40,463 nt of DNA from Otariodibacter sp. (GTDB taxonomy: Bacteria > Pseudomonadota > Gammaproteobacteria > Enterobacterales > Pasteurellaceae). The notes below the pieces were generated by a model. The model was not told the origin of the DNA. It searched no databases and worked only from the letters and a program-made list of their open reading frames with translations. Made by a program: the position numbers and the translations under genes. Shown here piece after piece: positions 18,478 to 26,555 of this stretch (position 1 is its first letter; the number at the start of each line of letters is the position of its first letter). The stretch spans positions 1 through 40,463 of the forward strand of contig NZ_JARIDQ010000056.1 in NCBI RefSeq assembly GCF_029256985.1. The letters are read 5' to 3'.

Positions 18478-18478
18478 T

Positions 18479-19102
18479 TTAGGCTTTTTTCTGGATATAT
18501 TTATGATAATGAAGTTGTAGCCATTGGAGGCCAACCACCGCAATTACATTATCAATTTTACCTTCTTCCACCCATTGATACGCTTGTTCACGACTGACAA
18601 CGTGAACTAGAATATCCTCATTTTCTTCTTTTAAACCGTGAATACCGCCCACTTCAGTGCTATCTACTAAGCCAAGGAAAAGATGCAAACGCTCAACTGC
18701 ACCACCTGGACTATCCCAAATACTAACTGCGTGTTCTAGATTACTTATCGTGATTCCCGCTTCTTCTTTACTCTCACGAATAGCCACTTCTTCTGGTGAT
18801 TCATTGGTATCAATCATACCTGCAATCAATTCAACCAACCAAGGTGAACTTGAGCTGTTGGGATCATAAGCACCAATACGTACTTGCTCGACTAAGATGA
18901 CGTTATCTTTAACAGGATCATAAGCAATCACTGCTGATGCGGCCCCTTTAATCATTAGCTCCCGAAGTACTTCACCACTCATGCCTCCTGAAAATAACTT
19001 GTGGCGGAAAAATACTTTTTTAAGTTCAAAATGCCCTTTATAAACGACTTCTTCACGGATAATCTCTAAATCTTTTTGGGAAAATTGATGAATTTTACTC
19101 AT
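18479..19102 (-). CDS. nudF: ADP-ribose pyrophosphatase
   Basis: NudF hydrolyses ADP-ribose to AMP and ribose 5-phosphate. The 207-residue protein carries a Nudix box from Gly95 to Ile117 with the core RESKEEAGI (metal-binding Glu113 and Glu114) and the NudF-type follow-up WDSPGGAVERLHLFLG about 16 residues later. The N-terminal domain with VYKGHFELKKVFFRHKLFSGG and the VLIVEQ-like VILVEQVRIGAY strand are also typical. It is the last gene of tag-PPTase-psiE-nudF, 12 bases after psiE. Confidence 0.93.
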   Translation of the reverse strand: MSKIHQFSQKDLEIIREEVVYKGHFELKKVFFRHKLFSGGMSGEVLRELMIKGAASAVIAYDPVKDNVILVEQVRIGAYDPNSSSSPWLVELIAGMIDTNESPEEVAIRESKEEAGITISNLEHAVSIWDSPGGAVERLHLFLGLVDSTEVGGIHGLKEENEDILVHVVSREQAYQWVEEGKIDNVIAVVGLQWLQLHYHKYIQKKA

Positions 19103-19114
19103 ATTAACCTCTCT

Positions 19115-19534
19115 TTAGCTTTTACGTAAGCGTTCGCTATGCACAACATAGAGTGCGATAATCATCACCAAAATTGCTATAGCAAATAGTAGTGTATTTA
19201 TGGCACTAGAATGATCCACAATAATAAGGCGAACCATTGCAGTGATACCGATGTACAAAAAATAACGCAATGGAAAATGATAGTTATACTTAAAATATTG
19301 CACAATGAGCGCAAGAAATTCAAAGTAAAGGAAGAAAATCACAATTTTCTCAACAATTTGAAATTTCTCATTAGGTATAAGTAGTATTTCAATTAATGAA
19401 TAGGCTTCAGAAAATAATGCATAGGAAAGGAGTAAGCCAATACTTAATAAGGAAATATTTAATAACCACTGAAACCCTTCAGATATAATTTTTCCAAATT
19501 TGGAATGTTTATTTTCTAAGTTTAATTTTGACAT
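19115..19534 (-). CDS. psiE: PsiE family protein (phosphate-starvation-inducible E)
   Basis: This 139-residue inner-membrane protein has four predicted membrane segments and the PsiE block YFEFLALIVQYF ... FPLRYFLYIGITAMVRLIIVDH, almost the same as in E. coli PsiE. The role is unknown; psiE responds to phosphate and carbon limitation in E. coli. The start is taken at 19534, two bases after the stop of the preceding gene; a longer frame from 19597 would overlap that gene and adds unconserved residues. No Pho box is visible directly upstream, and the gene is probably transcribed from the tag promoter. Confidence 0.88.
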   Translation of the reverse strand: MSKLNLENKHSKFGKIISEGFQWLLNISLLSIGLLLSYALFSEAYSLIEILLIPNEKFQIVEKIVIFFLYFEFLALIVQYFKYNYHFPLRYFLYIGITAMVRLIIVDHSSAINTLLFAIAILVMIIALYVVHSERLRKS

Positions 19535-19536
19535 AA

Positions 19537-20265
19537 TTAATTTACTTGATAAATAATTGGAGAAAATGTTGTTGAATGAAATTGCCCATTTTGCCATTGG
19601 GTAACATTGGGTAATGATAGCATAGTTCCTTCTTGTTCAATGAAATAAGCTAAGTAAAAAGGTAATTGATGATAAAAAAATAATTGTCCTTGTGGACAAT
19701 ATTTAGAGATGATTTTTTGTTCGCTCAAAGAGTGTTTCACCTCAGATAATTTCACGATCCCTACCCCTTGTGATTTTAGAATCGCTTCCCTTAAACACCA
19801 ACTCAAATAAAAACGATCGGTAAGATTCGTTAACTGAGGCAAAATGGTTGAAGTATTGATTTCATCAATCTCTTGCGCTGATGCATAATAATTCAATAAC
19901 TCATTATAACGTCTGATTTTTTGTGGATGTTCAATATCTATTCCTACCACTTTTTGCTGAGTTGCATAGCGAAAAATTACAGCGACCCAATCACCAGAAT
20001 GGCTAATATTAAAATCAATCTGGGGGTGTAAAATATAAGGACGATCACTTGATGTACGGTAAATCTGGTCTAATAGCTTTGTATCTAGCTGATATTTTTC
20101 AAATAATTGATATAAGATAAAATGCGCAACTCGACGGCTTTTCCATTTTTTTATCAGTTTTTCTGATGGATTAGACTGAATAGGTTTTGCATAATTTAAA
20201 AATTCATCAGGTACGATTTCATTATGATGAGCAAAAACAATATCCAAGCGGTCAGTTTTATTCAT
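19537..20265 (-). CDS. 4'-phosphopantetheinyl transferase superfamily protein
   Basis: The 242-residue protein has the Sfp-type size (twice that of AcpS). Motifs are FNISHSGDWV, VVGIDIEH with the magnesium-binding Asp, and SWCLREAILKSQGVGI, corresponding to the W-x-x-x-E-x-x-x-K helix. It should transfer phosphopantetheine from CoA to a carrier-protein serine. It resembles H. influenzae HI0152. No carrier protein or polyketide/peptide synthetase gene is nearby, so the partner is unknown; it might serve the fatty acid ACP. The start at 20265, four bases after tag, is preferred over 20319 because the extra residues overlap tag and are not conserved. Confidence 0.83.
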   Translation of the reverse strand: MNKTDRLDIVFAHHNEIVPDEFLNYAKPIQSNPSEKLIKKWKSRRVAHFILYQLFEKYQLDTKLLDQIYRTSSDRPYILHPQIDFNISHSGDWVAVIFRYATQQKVVGIDIEHPQKIRRYNELLNYYASAQEIDEINTSTILPQLTNLTDRFYLSWCLREAILKSQGVGIVKLSEVKHSLSEQKIISKYCPQGQLFFYHQLPFYLAYFIEQEGTMLSLPNVTQWQNGQFHSTTFSPIIYQVN

Positions 20266-20269
20266 TATT

Positions 20270-20836
20270 TTACCTATTGATTTTGGTCTTACAGAAACAA
20301 TCATTGAGGTGATCATCAACTAATCCCATCGATTGCATAAAGGCGTAACAAATTGTTTCACCCACAAATACAAAACCTCGTTTTTTTAATTCCTTAGACA
20401 TTAACGATGAAATAGCCGTTTTAGTTGGAATACTGTTCGTATTAGGCACATCATTAATGATTGGTTGATGATCAACAAAAGACCAAATAAATTGGCTAAA
20501 ATCTTCGCCATTTTGTTGCATGGTTAAATAAGCTTTCGCATTTTTAATTATGGCATTTAATTTTAAATGATGACGAATTAAGCCTTTATTTTTCATTAAA
20601 TTATTAATATCTATTTCTGTCATCGCAACAATTTTTTCAGGCTTAAAATAATGAAAAGCTTGGCGATAGTTTTCTCGTTTTTGTAATACCGTGATCCAAG
20701 CTAACCCTGCCTGTTGCCCTTCCAAACACAGTTTTTCAAATAGTTTCTGACTATTGTATTCAGCTTTTCCCCATTCATTATCGTGATAATCAATATAGAT
20801 TGGTTGAGAAGATACCCATTGGCAACGAGTCTGCAT
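20270..20836 (-). CDS. tag: DNA-3-methyladenine glycosylase I
   Basis: Tag excises 3-methyladenine from alkylated DNA. The 188 residues begin MQTRCQWV, and the structural zinc ligands are Cys5, His18 (YHDNEWG), His176 and Cys180 (DDHLNDC). The catalytic region LEGQQAGLAWITVLQKRENYR is intact, as is GFVFVGETICYAFMQSMG. It heads the tag-PPTase-psiE-nudF operon. The uptake-signal hairpin at 20859-20887 lies just upstream of it. Confidence 0.95.
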   Translation of the reverse strand: MQTRCQWVSSQPIYIDYHDNEWGKAEYNSQKLFEKLCLEGQQAGLAWITVLQKRENYRQAFHYFKPEKIVAMTEIDINNLMKNKGLIRHHLKLNAIIKNAKAYLTMQQNGEDFSQFIWSFVDHQPIINDVPNTNSIPTKTAISSLMSKELKKRGFVFVGETICYAFMQSMGLVDDHLNDCFCKTKINR

Positions 20837-20858
20837 TTTACAAATTCCTTATACAAAA

Positions 20859-20887
20859 TAACCGCTTGTGATTGCTACAAGCGGTTA
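20859..20887 (-). terminator. Inverted uptake-signal pair between nlpD and tag
   Basis: TAACCGCTTGT (20859-20869) and ACAAGCGGTTA (20877-20887) form a perfect 11-base-pair stem with a seven-base loop. Each arm is an exact Apl-type uptake signal. It lies 28 bases past the nlpD stop and so can end the nlpD transcript. Confidence 0.8.
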
Positions 20888-20915
20888 GATTATTTTACCA
20901 AATTAACAGAATAAG

Positions 20916-22205
20916 TTAACGTTTTGGTAAATAGCGAGTTGGGTCGACAGATTTTCCAAGATAACGAATTTCAAAATGTAATTTGTTAGTATTAGTACCA
21001 GTGCTACCTAAAGTCGCAATAGTTTCACCTGCTTTTACATTATCTTGTTCATCAACTTTAATTTGGTCATTATGCGCATAAGCACTTAAGAAATTATCGT
21101 TATGTTTAATAATAATTAAGTTACCATAACCTTGTAATGCATTACCTGCATAAACGACTTTACCTGCAGCAGCTGCTTTAACCGCTTGACCTTTAGTTCC
21201 TGCAATATCTATCCCTTTATTACCACCTTCAATAGATGAGAATCCAGCAATAATACGCCCTTCAGTTGGCCATTTCCATTTAATTGAAGAAGGAGGAGTT
21301 GCAGTATTGGTATTCTTATTTATGGATGCAGTACTTGCTGAGACTGTCGCCGTTGTTGCTGTAATTCTTGGCGTTGTTGCTGTAATTCTTGGTGTTGGGT
21401 TTGGTGTGGAAGCTGCTGCCCCAGCCTTAATAGGGCCAGTTACTGTACCATCTGAACCATAAGCTGTACCATTAGGTGCTTGAGTATAAGTTACCTGTGG
21501 TTTGACTGGTTCAACAGGAGCGGGTTCAGGTTTAGGTGCTTGCTGTACCTTTTGTTGAACAGTCGGAGTTACTGAATTTGCAGTTTGTGTTGAAGTATTA
21601 CCAAGTTTGAGTACTTGACCAATTCGTAATGGATAAGGTTCTTGAATATTATTAAGTGCAGCAACCTCTTTAACATCCTTACCTGCAATGTAAGCGACAA
21701 GAAAAATTGTATCACCTTTCCTTACTTTATAAGTATCACCGTTATAAAAACCTTTATCTATTTGGCTATAAATAGGTACATTTTTTTCATCACGTGGAAT
21801 AGTAAAATCTTGTGATACAGTAGCAACAGGCTGAGATTTTGGTGCAGGCTTAGGTGCAGCTACGGGTTTAGGAGTACTAATTGGCGTTGGAACAGGTTGT
21901 GGAGCACTCACTGATTGAGTTATTGGTTGCGGTGGTGCTTGATACACTGGTTGTGGTATTGGTTGTGGTATTGGTTGTGGTTGCGCTTGATACACTGGTT
22001 GTGGTACTGGATAAGTTGGTGCTGTCATTGTACTTGGCATAGGTGTATTTTGTATATCAGTTTGCCAGCCATAACCAGCCTCTGGTACAGATTGTATTGC
22101 TCTAGAATTTAATGAGCCATGTGCATCTACAACAGGAGCGGGTGGATTGGAACTACAACCAGCTAAAATCATAGCGGTAAAAGGTGCGAATAAAAATTTT
22201 TGCAT
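20916..22205 (-). CDS. nlpD: Murein hydrolase activator NlpD (LysM and M23 domains)
   Basis: NlpD is an outer-membrane lipoprotein that activates AmiC during septal peptidoglycan splitting. The 429 residues comprise a signal with lipobox LAGC (Cys17), a Pro/Gln repeat region (about 63-125), a LysM domain (about 158-201: YKVRKGDTIFLVAY ... YPLRIGQVLKL) and a C-terminal M23/LytM domain with KHNDNFLSAYAHND and LHFEIRYLGKSVDPTRYLP. The usual first zinc ligand is missing (NKGIDIAG instead of an HxGxD core), as in E. coli NlpD, so it should activate rather than cut. The start at 22205 has AAAGGA upstream; a longer frame from 22259 reads through a terminator hairpin. Confidence 0.92.
   Translation of the reverse strand: MQKFLFAPFTAMILAGCSSNPPAPVVDAHGSLNSRAIQSVPEAGYGWQTDIQNTPMPSTMTAPTYPVPQPVYQAQPQPIPQPIPQPVYQAPPQPITQSVSAPQPVPTPISTPKPVAAPKPAPKSQPVATVSQDFTIPRDEKNVPIYSQIDKGFYNGDTYKVRKGDTIFLVAYIAGKDVKEVAALNNIQEPYPLRIGQVLKLGNTSTQTANSVTPTVQQKVQQAPKPEPAPVEPVKPQVTYTQAPNGTAYGSDGTVTGPIKAGAAASTPNPTPRITATTPRITATTATVSASTASINKNTNTATPPSSIKWKWPTEGRIIAGFSSIEGGNKGIDIAGTKGQAVKAAAAGKVVYAGNALQGYGNLIIIKHNDNFLSAYAHNDQIKVDEQDNVKAGETIATLGSTGTNTNKLHFEIRYLGKSVDPTRYLPKR
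21351..21392 (-). repeat. 21-base tandem repeat in nlpD
   Basis: Two perfect adjacent copies (21351-21371 and 21372-21392) encode PRITATT twice in the linker before the M23 domain. The unit is a multiple of three, so loss or gain keeps the frame. Confidence 0.85.
21949..21984 (-). repeat. 12-base tandem repeat in nlpD
   Basis: GGTTGTGGTATT occurs at 21949-21960 and 21961-21972, with a third variant copy to 21984. It encodes QPIP units. The surrounding CTTGATACACTGGTTGTGGTA block is itself repeated (about 21938 and 21986). All units are in frame. Confidence 0.8.
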
Positions 22206-22225
22206 AATTTTTCCTTTAGTAAAAA

Positions 22226-22252
22226 ATGAAAGTAACCTATGTTTACTTTCAT
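22226..22252 (-). terminator. Terminator between the LysM lipoprotein gene and nlpD
   Basis: On the minus strand ATGAAAGTAA, a seven-base loop and TTACTTTCAT form a 10-base-pair stem followed by TTTTTA. It begins 18 bases past the LysM gene stop and ends about 20 bases before the nlpD start. Confidence 0.78.
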
Positions 22253-22269
22253 TTTTCATTTATTTTTAA

Positions 22270-22758
22270 TTACTGTAAACGAAGTACTTGACCTACTTTT
22301 AATTGGTAAGGCTGAGTTAGATTATTTAATGTCGCAATTTCATTAGGTGTTTTGCCAGCAAGATAGGAAATTAAAAATAGTGTATCACTTTTCCCTACAG
22401 TATAAGTATTTTCAGTATAACAGCCTTTTGTAATTTTAGTATAAACTGGTGCATTATTCGCATCTCTTACTACTTGACAGTTTCCAATAGATTCTGTTTG
22501 ATTATAGCCATAATTTGTTTGTTGCTGTGTTGGTTGAGTATATCCATAATTGGACGATGCTGGTTGACTATACCCGTAACTAGGTTGTGAAACAGGTTGA
22601 TTCATGTTGCTTGGCATATCTATAGGTTGTGCTTCTGTTTGCCATGCAGGTACGTTTGCATCAGCTACTTCTGCAGAAGAGGATTCTGAACTCGAATTTG
22701 TAGTACAGGCAACTAGTAACATTGAAACAATAGGGAGTAGTAAAAAAGATTTTTTCAT
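22270..22758 (-). CDS. LysM-domain lipoprotein, NlpD paralogue without M23 domain
   Basis: The 162-residue product has a signal peptide with lipobox LVAC (Cys18), a Ser-rich and then Tyr/Gln/Pro-rich linker (YGYSQPA, YGYTQPTQQ), and one LysM domain running to the C-terminus (YTVGKSDTLFLISYLAGK ... YQLKVGQVLRL). Its WQTEAQPIDMPSNM and PVYTKITKGCYTENTY segments align with WQTDIQNTPMPSTM and PIYSQIDKGFYNGDTY of the adjacent nlpD, so the two are paralogues. It ends where the LysM ends. The start at 22758 follows AGGAATCTTGAAT; the longer frame from 22830 overlaps yqaA. It may bind peptidoglycan from the outer membrane; its task is unknown. Confidence 0.8.
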   Translation of the reverse strand: MKKSFLLLPIVSMLLVACTTNSSSESSSAEVADANVPAWQTEAQPIDMPSNMNQPVSQPSYGYSQPASSNYGYTQPTQQQTNYGYNQTESIGNCQVVRDANNAPVYTKITKGCYTENTYTVGKSDTLFLISYLAGKTPNEIATLNNLTQPYQLKVGQVLRLQ

Positions 22759-22772
22759 ATTCAAGATTCCTT

Positions 22773-23357
22773 TTATTTTAAGAATGTGTAAAGCATATAG
22801 GCAATTGTAGCAAGAACTACGCTTCCCCAACCAATGATTTCAATAGAACGGCGAATTTTTTCAGAGTATTTTTCTCCACCCCATGCGGATAATTTTGCCA
22901 CAATAATGAAACGAGCAAAACGAGAAATTGCAGATGTAATGACAAAAGGAAAAAATGTCATTTGCATTACGCCTGCACAAATTGTGAATATTTTGTAAGG
23001 AATAGGAGAAAAACCTGCTAGGAAAATAACGGCAATCCCCCAAGTTTCAAACCATACAATCATACGATCAAAATTAGCTTGCATTCCCCAATCTGTAATA
23101 AAACTTCTAATCCAATCAAATGCAAAATACCCCAAAGTATAACCGATCATTCCACCAACTGCAGAAGCAATTGTTGTATAAATAGCATAACGAATTGCCA
23201 TTTTTGGTTTACTCATCGACATTGGAATAAGTATTACATCAGGTGGAATAGGAAAAAATATTGCTTCAATAAAACTTACTAACATTAGCCAATATGTTGC
23301 AAATTTATGTTTGGATAATGTCATTGTTTTATCATAAATTGGACCAAAGAGTTGCAT
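22773..23357 (-). CDS. yqaA: YqaA family inner-membrane protein (DedA/VTT-like)
   Basis: The 194-residue protein is of the YqaA branch of the VTT/SNARE-associated (DedA-related) family. Recognisable blocks are EAIFFPIPPDVILIPM, ASAVGGMIGYTLGYFAFD and AGFSPIPYKIFTICAGV, followed by the arginine-containing ISRFARFIIV. Family members are implicated in lipid movement and membrane energy state; YqaA itself has no settled role. It starts immediately after the surE stop and is 15 bases from the LysM gene, so truD-surE-yqaA-LysM gene looks like one transcript. Confidence 0.87.
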   Translation of the reverse strand: MQLFGPIYDKTMTLSKHKFATYWLMLVSFIEAIFFPIPPDVILIPMSMSKPKMAIRYAIYTTIASAVGGMIGYTLGYFAFDWIRSFITDWGMQANFDRMIVWFETWGIAVIFLAGFSPIPYKIFTICAGVMQMTFFPFVITSAISRFARFIIVAKLSAWGGEKYSEKIRRSIEIIGWGSVVLATIAYMLYTFLK

Positions 23358-24122
23358 TTATAAAATACCTTTCAATGTTTCAATAGAGTGATGAGCTGTC
23401 ATATCTGCATGAATTGGTGTGACAGAAACAAAATTATTGTCGATTGCGTAAAAGTCTGTACCTTCTTTGTTATCAATGGGCTTACCACCGGCACCAATCC
23501 AATAGATGTTTGCCCCTCTAGGGTCTTGCTCTCTGATAATTTCAGCAGCGGCCGAGCGTTGTCCTAGACGTGTACTTACCAATCCCTTCAATTCATTATA
23601 AGGTAGATTAGGTACATTGATATTTAATACTTGATTAGCTGCTACACAGCATTGAGTTAGTTTAGGCAATAAATCTAAAACCACTTTTGCAGCAGTGTCA
23701 AAATGACTTTTTCCTGAAAGGAAGTTTGAACCATGTTGTCCAGTTAAAGAAACGGCAACAGATGGCAATGGTAAATGACGACCCTCTAAAGCGGCAGCAA
23801 CTGTGCCTGAATAAATTACATCATCACCTAAATTTGATCCATGATTGATACCTGATACAACCAAATCAAATTTAGTATCTAATAACCCATTTAATGCTAA
23901 ATGTACGCAATCAGCTGGTGTACCCGCAATGATTGCATAATCGCCATTCTCAAATTTGTGGATTCGTAATGGATCCACTAAAGTAAGGCAACTTGATGCT
24001 GCACTTCTATTTCTATCTGGTGCGACGATAGTGACATTATGCCCTGCATCACGTAATGTTTTTGCTAAAACTTGAATACCTGTGGCATTAATGCCATCAT
24101 CGTTACTTAATAAAATGTTCAT
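23358..24122 (-). CDS. surE: 5'/3'-nucleotidase SurE
   Basis: SurE is a stationary-phase survival nucleotidase that dephosphorylates nucleoside monophosphates. The 254 residues start [13 protein letters not shown] with metal-binding Asp8 and Asp9, followed by [23 protein letters not shown] and [22 protein letters not shown], all intact. It lies 16 bases after truD and directly before yqaA. The common surE-pcm pairing is absent here. Confidence 0.96.
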   Translation of the reverse strand: MNILLSNDDGINATGIQVLAKTLRDAGHNVTIVAPDRNRSAASSCLTLVDPLRIHKFENGDYAIIAGTPADCVHLALNGLLDTKFDLVVSGINHGSNLGDDVIYSGTVAAALEGRHLPLPSVAVSLTGQHGSNFLSGKSHFDTAAKVVLDLLPKLTQCCVAANQVLNINVPNLPYNELKGLVSTRLGQRSAAAEIIREQDPRGANIYWIGAGGKPIDNKEGTDFYAIDNNFVSVTPIHADMTAHHSIETLKGIL

Positions 24123-24138
24123 TTTTTATCCTTAAAAA

Positions 24139-25152
24139 TTATTGTTCTTCTATTTGAATTAATTCTCTGACTAGTGCCGTAGCATAGCTTCCCGAAGTTA
24201 AAAAGAAATGTAAACGTAATCCTTCTTGTTCAAATTGCCATGTGAAATTTTGAGGCTTACAAAGCATTGATCGACGTGTTGCATTAGTCCGTTCTTGAGC
24301 CATTAAATTCAATAATAATTGCTGTTCGTCAATGATTTGTTGTTCCAAATAAGATACTACTTGGGTTGGTGTATCTTCCCCAACTAACGGTGCGGTAAGT
24401 AAAATATCTCCAGAATCTAACCGCTTGTTAAGATCAGATAATTCCTCAATTTTGGCAACAAACCAACTGTTTGAGCCTGCTAATTGCATAATATCATGTT
24501 CAGCAACTTGGTTGAGCATTCCTGCAGAAATACGCTCTGAGACCACACGATTAAATATTTCACTCCGTGCAGCTGAGAGATAAAAACTCCGTTTTTTACG
24601 ATCTTTTACTTTAATCTCACCGTTTGCCCATCGTTGAGCTTGGATTAGATTATTCCCATCTCGTCCAAAGCGTTGTTCGGTAAAATAATTAGGAAATCCA
24701 ACCGCTTGTAATTCTGTTAAACGGGAAGTTAGCTCATCACTTTGTTTTACATCTCTTAGTAATAATTCAAACTGATTACCGAATAAACTGCCTATTCTGA
24801 TTTTACGATTGTGACGAGTGATCTCAATAATTTCGACCCCATCTAATTGAAATTCATCAAAGTTAGGTGTTTCTTTACCCGGCATATGTAAACAAAACCA
24901 TTGTTCAGTAATTGCGTGGCGATCTTTAAGCCCTGCGTAACTCATATTTTTTGCTGAAATACCAACAAAAGCAGCTAATTTCTCACCAACAAATAAGGTA
25001 TTTGCATTGGTTTTGCGAATCTTAACTGCAACAAATTCGCCTTCTCCCGTTAAAGGATAACCTAATTCTTCTTTTACAATAAAATCAGCAAACTCTGCTT
25101 TTAATTTTCCTGTTTGTTCCGGCTTTCCTAATAAATATGCTAATTGATTCAT
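24139..25152 (-). CDS. truD: tRNA pseudouridine(13) synthase
   Basis: TruD makes pseudouridine 13 in tRNA(Glu). The 337 residues include the catalytic Asp77 in [15 protein letters not shown], then [19 protein letters not shown]-like [16 protein letters not shown] and the C-terminal [12 protein letters not shown]. The start at 25152 gives the usual N-terminus; a frame from 25179 adds nine unconserved residues. Two exact uptake signals lie inside it (24420 and 24701), encoding NKR(L/x) and LQAVG-type stretches. It is divergent from tpiA. Confidence 0.95.
   Translation of the reverse strand: MNQLAYLLGKPEQTGKLKAEFADFIVKEELGYPLTGEGEFVAVKIRKTNANTLFVGEKLAAFVGISAKNMSYAGLKDRHAITEQWFCLHMPGKETPNFDEFQLDGVEIIEITRHNRKIRIGSLFGNQFELLLRDVKQSDELTSRLTELQAVGFPNYFTEQRFGRDGNNLIQAQRWANGEIKVKDRKKRSFYLSAARSEIFNRVVSERISAGMLNQVAEHDIMQLAGSNSWFVAKIEELSDLNKRLDSGDILLTAPLVGEDTPTQVVSYLEQQIIDEQQLLLNLMAQERTNATRRSMLCKPQNFTWQFEQEGLRLHFFLTSGSYATALVRELIQIEEQ
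24420..24428 (-). repeat. Apl-type DNA uptake signal in truD
   Basis: An exact ACCGCTTGT (ACAAGCGGT on the minus strand) within the coding region of truD. Confidence 0.75.
24701..24709 (-). repeat. Second Apl-type DNA uptake signal in truD
   Basis: An exact ACCGCTTGT, 281 bases from the first copy in truD, encoding part of LQAVGF. Confidence 0.75.
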
Positions 25153-25326
25153 TTTTTCTCTTTCAAAAGTATTTTTCAATACTCAACTATCTATCTAGTA
25201 CATAGTTTATCAGTTATTTCTTGATCTTGATTTGAATTCTTGCTGAAAAATATCAAATTTGTTCTAAAATTTGGTATAGTTCGCCCTGATTATGATTCAT
25301 ATTTAGTTTATTTAGGAGAAATTAAA

Positions 25327-26097
25327 ATGGCACGTCGTCCTTTAGTTATGGGAAACTGGAAATTAAACGGTAATAAAAAATTTACTAAAGAATTAATTGA
25401 AGGTTTAAAAAAAGAACTTGTAGATGTTAAAGGTTGTGGAGTTGCAATTGCACCACCTGTAATGTATTTAGCAGAAGCAGAAGCTGCATTAGCGGGTCAA
25501 GATGTGATTGCATTAGGTTCACAAAATGTAGATTTAAACGTAAGTGGCGCATTTACTGGTGATATTTCAACTGAAATGTTAAAAGACTTTGGTGCAAAAT
25601 ATATCATCATTGGTCACTCTGAGCGTCGTACTTATCATAAAGAAAGTGATGAATTTATTGCTAAAAAATTTGCTGCATTAAAAACAGCTGGTTTAGTGCC
25701 TGTATTATGTATTGGTGAAACTGAATCTGAAAATGAAGCAGGTCAAACAGAAGCGGTTGTTTCAAGACAGTTAGATGCTGTATTAAACACATTAGGTGCA
25801 GAAGCATTTAATGGTGCGGTAATTGCTTATGAGCCAATATGGGCAATTGGTACAGGTAAATCTGCAACTCCTGCACAAGCACAAGCTGTACATGCCTTTA
25901 TTCGTGGGCACATTGCTAAAAAATCACAAGCGGTTGCTGATCAAGTGATTATTCAATACGGTGGCTCAGTAAATGATGCAAATGCAGCAGAATTATTTAC
26001 TCAACCAGATATTGATGGTGCATTAGTAGGTGGAGCATCATTAAAAGCGCCTGCATTTGCGGCCATTGTAAAAGCTGCTGAAAAAGCAAAAGCATAA
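25327..26097 (+). CDS. tpiA: Triosephosphate isomerase
   Basis: TpiA interconverts dihydroxyacetone phosphate and glyceraldehyde 3-phosphate in glycolysis. The 256 residues show GNWKLNG with Lys12, [11 protein letters not shown] with the catalytic His, [11 protein letters not shown] with the catalytic Glu, and [10 protein letters not shown] near the C-terminus. ATG at 25327 follows TAGGAG by eight bases; the open frame from 25240 adds 29 residues with no likeness to the family. An uptake signal (25926) encodes SQAVA. A paired uptake-signal terminator follows. Confidence 0.97.
   Translation: MARRPLVMGNWKLNGNKKFTKELIEGLKKELVDVKGCGVAIAPPVMYLAEAEAALAGQDVIALGSQNVDLNVSGAFTGDISTEMLKDFGAKYIIIGHSERRTYHKESDEFIAKKFAALKTAGLVPVLCIGETESENEAGQTEAVVSRQLDAVLNTLGAEAFNGAVIAYEPIWAIGTGKSATPAQAQAVHAFIRGHIAKKSQAVADQVIIQYGGSVNDANAAELFTQPDIDGALVGGASLKAPAFAAIVKAAEKAKA
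25926..25934 (+). repeat. Apl-type DNA uptake signal in tpiA
   Basis: An exact ACAAGCGGT in a surface helix region encoding SQAVAD. Confidence 0.75.
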
Positions 26098-26110
26098 TTA
26101 TTTTATTTAT

Positions 26111-26154
26111 AAGCGGTTAGAATTTTGCAAAATTTTGTAATAAACTGACCGCTT
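26111..26154 (+). terminator. Inverted uptake-signal pair after tpiA
   Basis: AAGCGGTTAG (26111-26120) pairs with CTGACCGCTT (26145-26154) with one G-U pair. The loop holds ATTTTGCAAAATTTT, itself partly self-complementary. The right arm is within an exact uptake signal (26148-26156). It lies 13 bases past the tpiA stop. Confidence 0.72.
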
Positions 26155-26210
26155 GTACAATGATATTGAGTGTAAACCATGCAATTAATATCTATAGTAT
26201 AAAAAAAAAG

Positions 26211-26238
26211 TTGATTTGAGGCTTAAAATCAGTATGAT
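26211..26238 (+). promoter_or_regulatory. Promoter of the tRNA-Lys array
   Basis: TTGATT (26211-26216), a 16-base spacer and TATGAT (26233-26238) form a good sigma-70 promoter after an A tract (26201-26209) that could act as an UP element. The start region GCCTCCG (26241-26247) is G/C-rich, as in stringently controlled stable-RNA promoters. The first tRNA begins at 26261. Confidence 0.7.
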
Positions 26239-26260
26239 ATGCCTCCGTTACATAAGTTAA

Positions 26261-26336
26261 GGGTCGTTAGCTCAGTCGGTAGAGCAGCGGACTTTTAATC
26301 CGTTGGTCGAAGGTTCGAATCCTTCACGACCCACCA
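26261..26336 (+). tRNA. tRNA-Lys (anticodon UUU), copy 1
   Basis: A 76-base cloverleaf including encoded CCA. The acceptor stem is GGGTCGT/ACGACCC, the anticodon loop CTTTTAA gives UUU, and the T arm is GAAGG-TTCGAAT-CCTTC. It is the first of four tRNA-Lys genes on one transcript. Confidence 0.97.
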
Positions 26337-26359
26337 TTAACTTTATGAAATTTTCTAAA

Positions 26360-26435
26360 GGGTCGTTAGCTCAGTCGGTAGAGCAGCGGACTTTTAATCC
26401 GTTGGTCGAAGGTTCGAATCCTTCACGACCCACCA
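26360..26435 (+). tRNA. tRNA-Lys (anticodon UUU), copy 2
   Basis: Identical base for base to copy 1, including CCA. It is separated from copy 1 by 23 bases. Confidence 0.97.
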
Positions 26436-26456
26436 CTTTAGAAAGATTACTCCTTT

Positions 26457-26532
26457 GGGTCGTTAGCTCAGTCGGTAGAGCAGCGGACTTTTAATCCGTT
26501 GGTCGAAGGTTCGAATCCTTCACGACCCACCA
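26457..26532 (+). tRNA. tRNA-Lys (anticodon UUU), copy 3
   Basis: Identical to copies 1 and 2. The 21-base spacer before it is different from the first spacer, so the identity is limited to the tRNA itself. Confidence 0.97.
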
Positions 26533-26555
26533 TCATTCCATTATATTTTACCTTT

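Noticed and set aside
22206..22259. Longer nlpD reading with 18 extra N-terminal residues
   Set aside because: The extra codons come from a terminator hairpin, and the lipoprotein signal starts at the next ATG (22205), which has its own ribosome site.
25240..25326. Longer tpiA reading with 29 extra residues
   Set aside because: The extra part has no family likeness, and the ATG at 25327 has TAGGAG at proper spacing and gives the normal N-terminus.
26303..26494. 63-codon open frame reading across the tRNA genes
   Set aside because: The repeated SLAQSVEQRTFNPLVEGSNPSRP peptide is an artefact of translating tRNA sequence; the tRNA structures explain the conservation.
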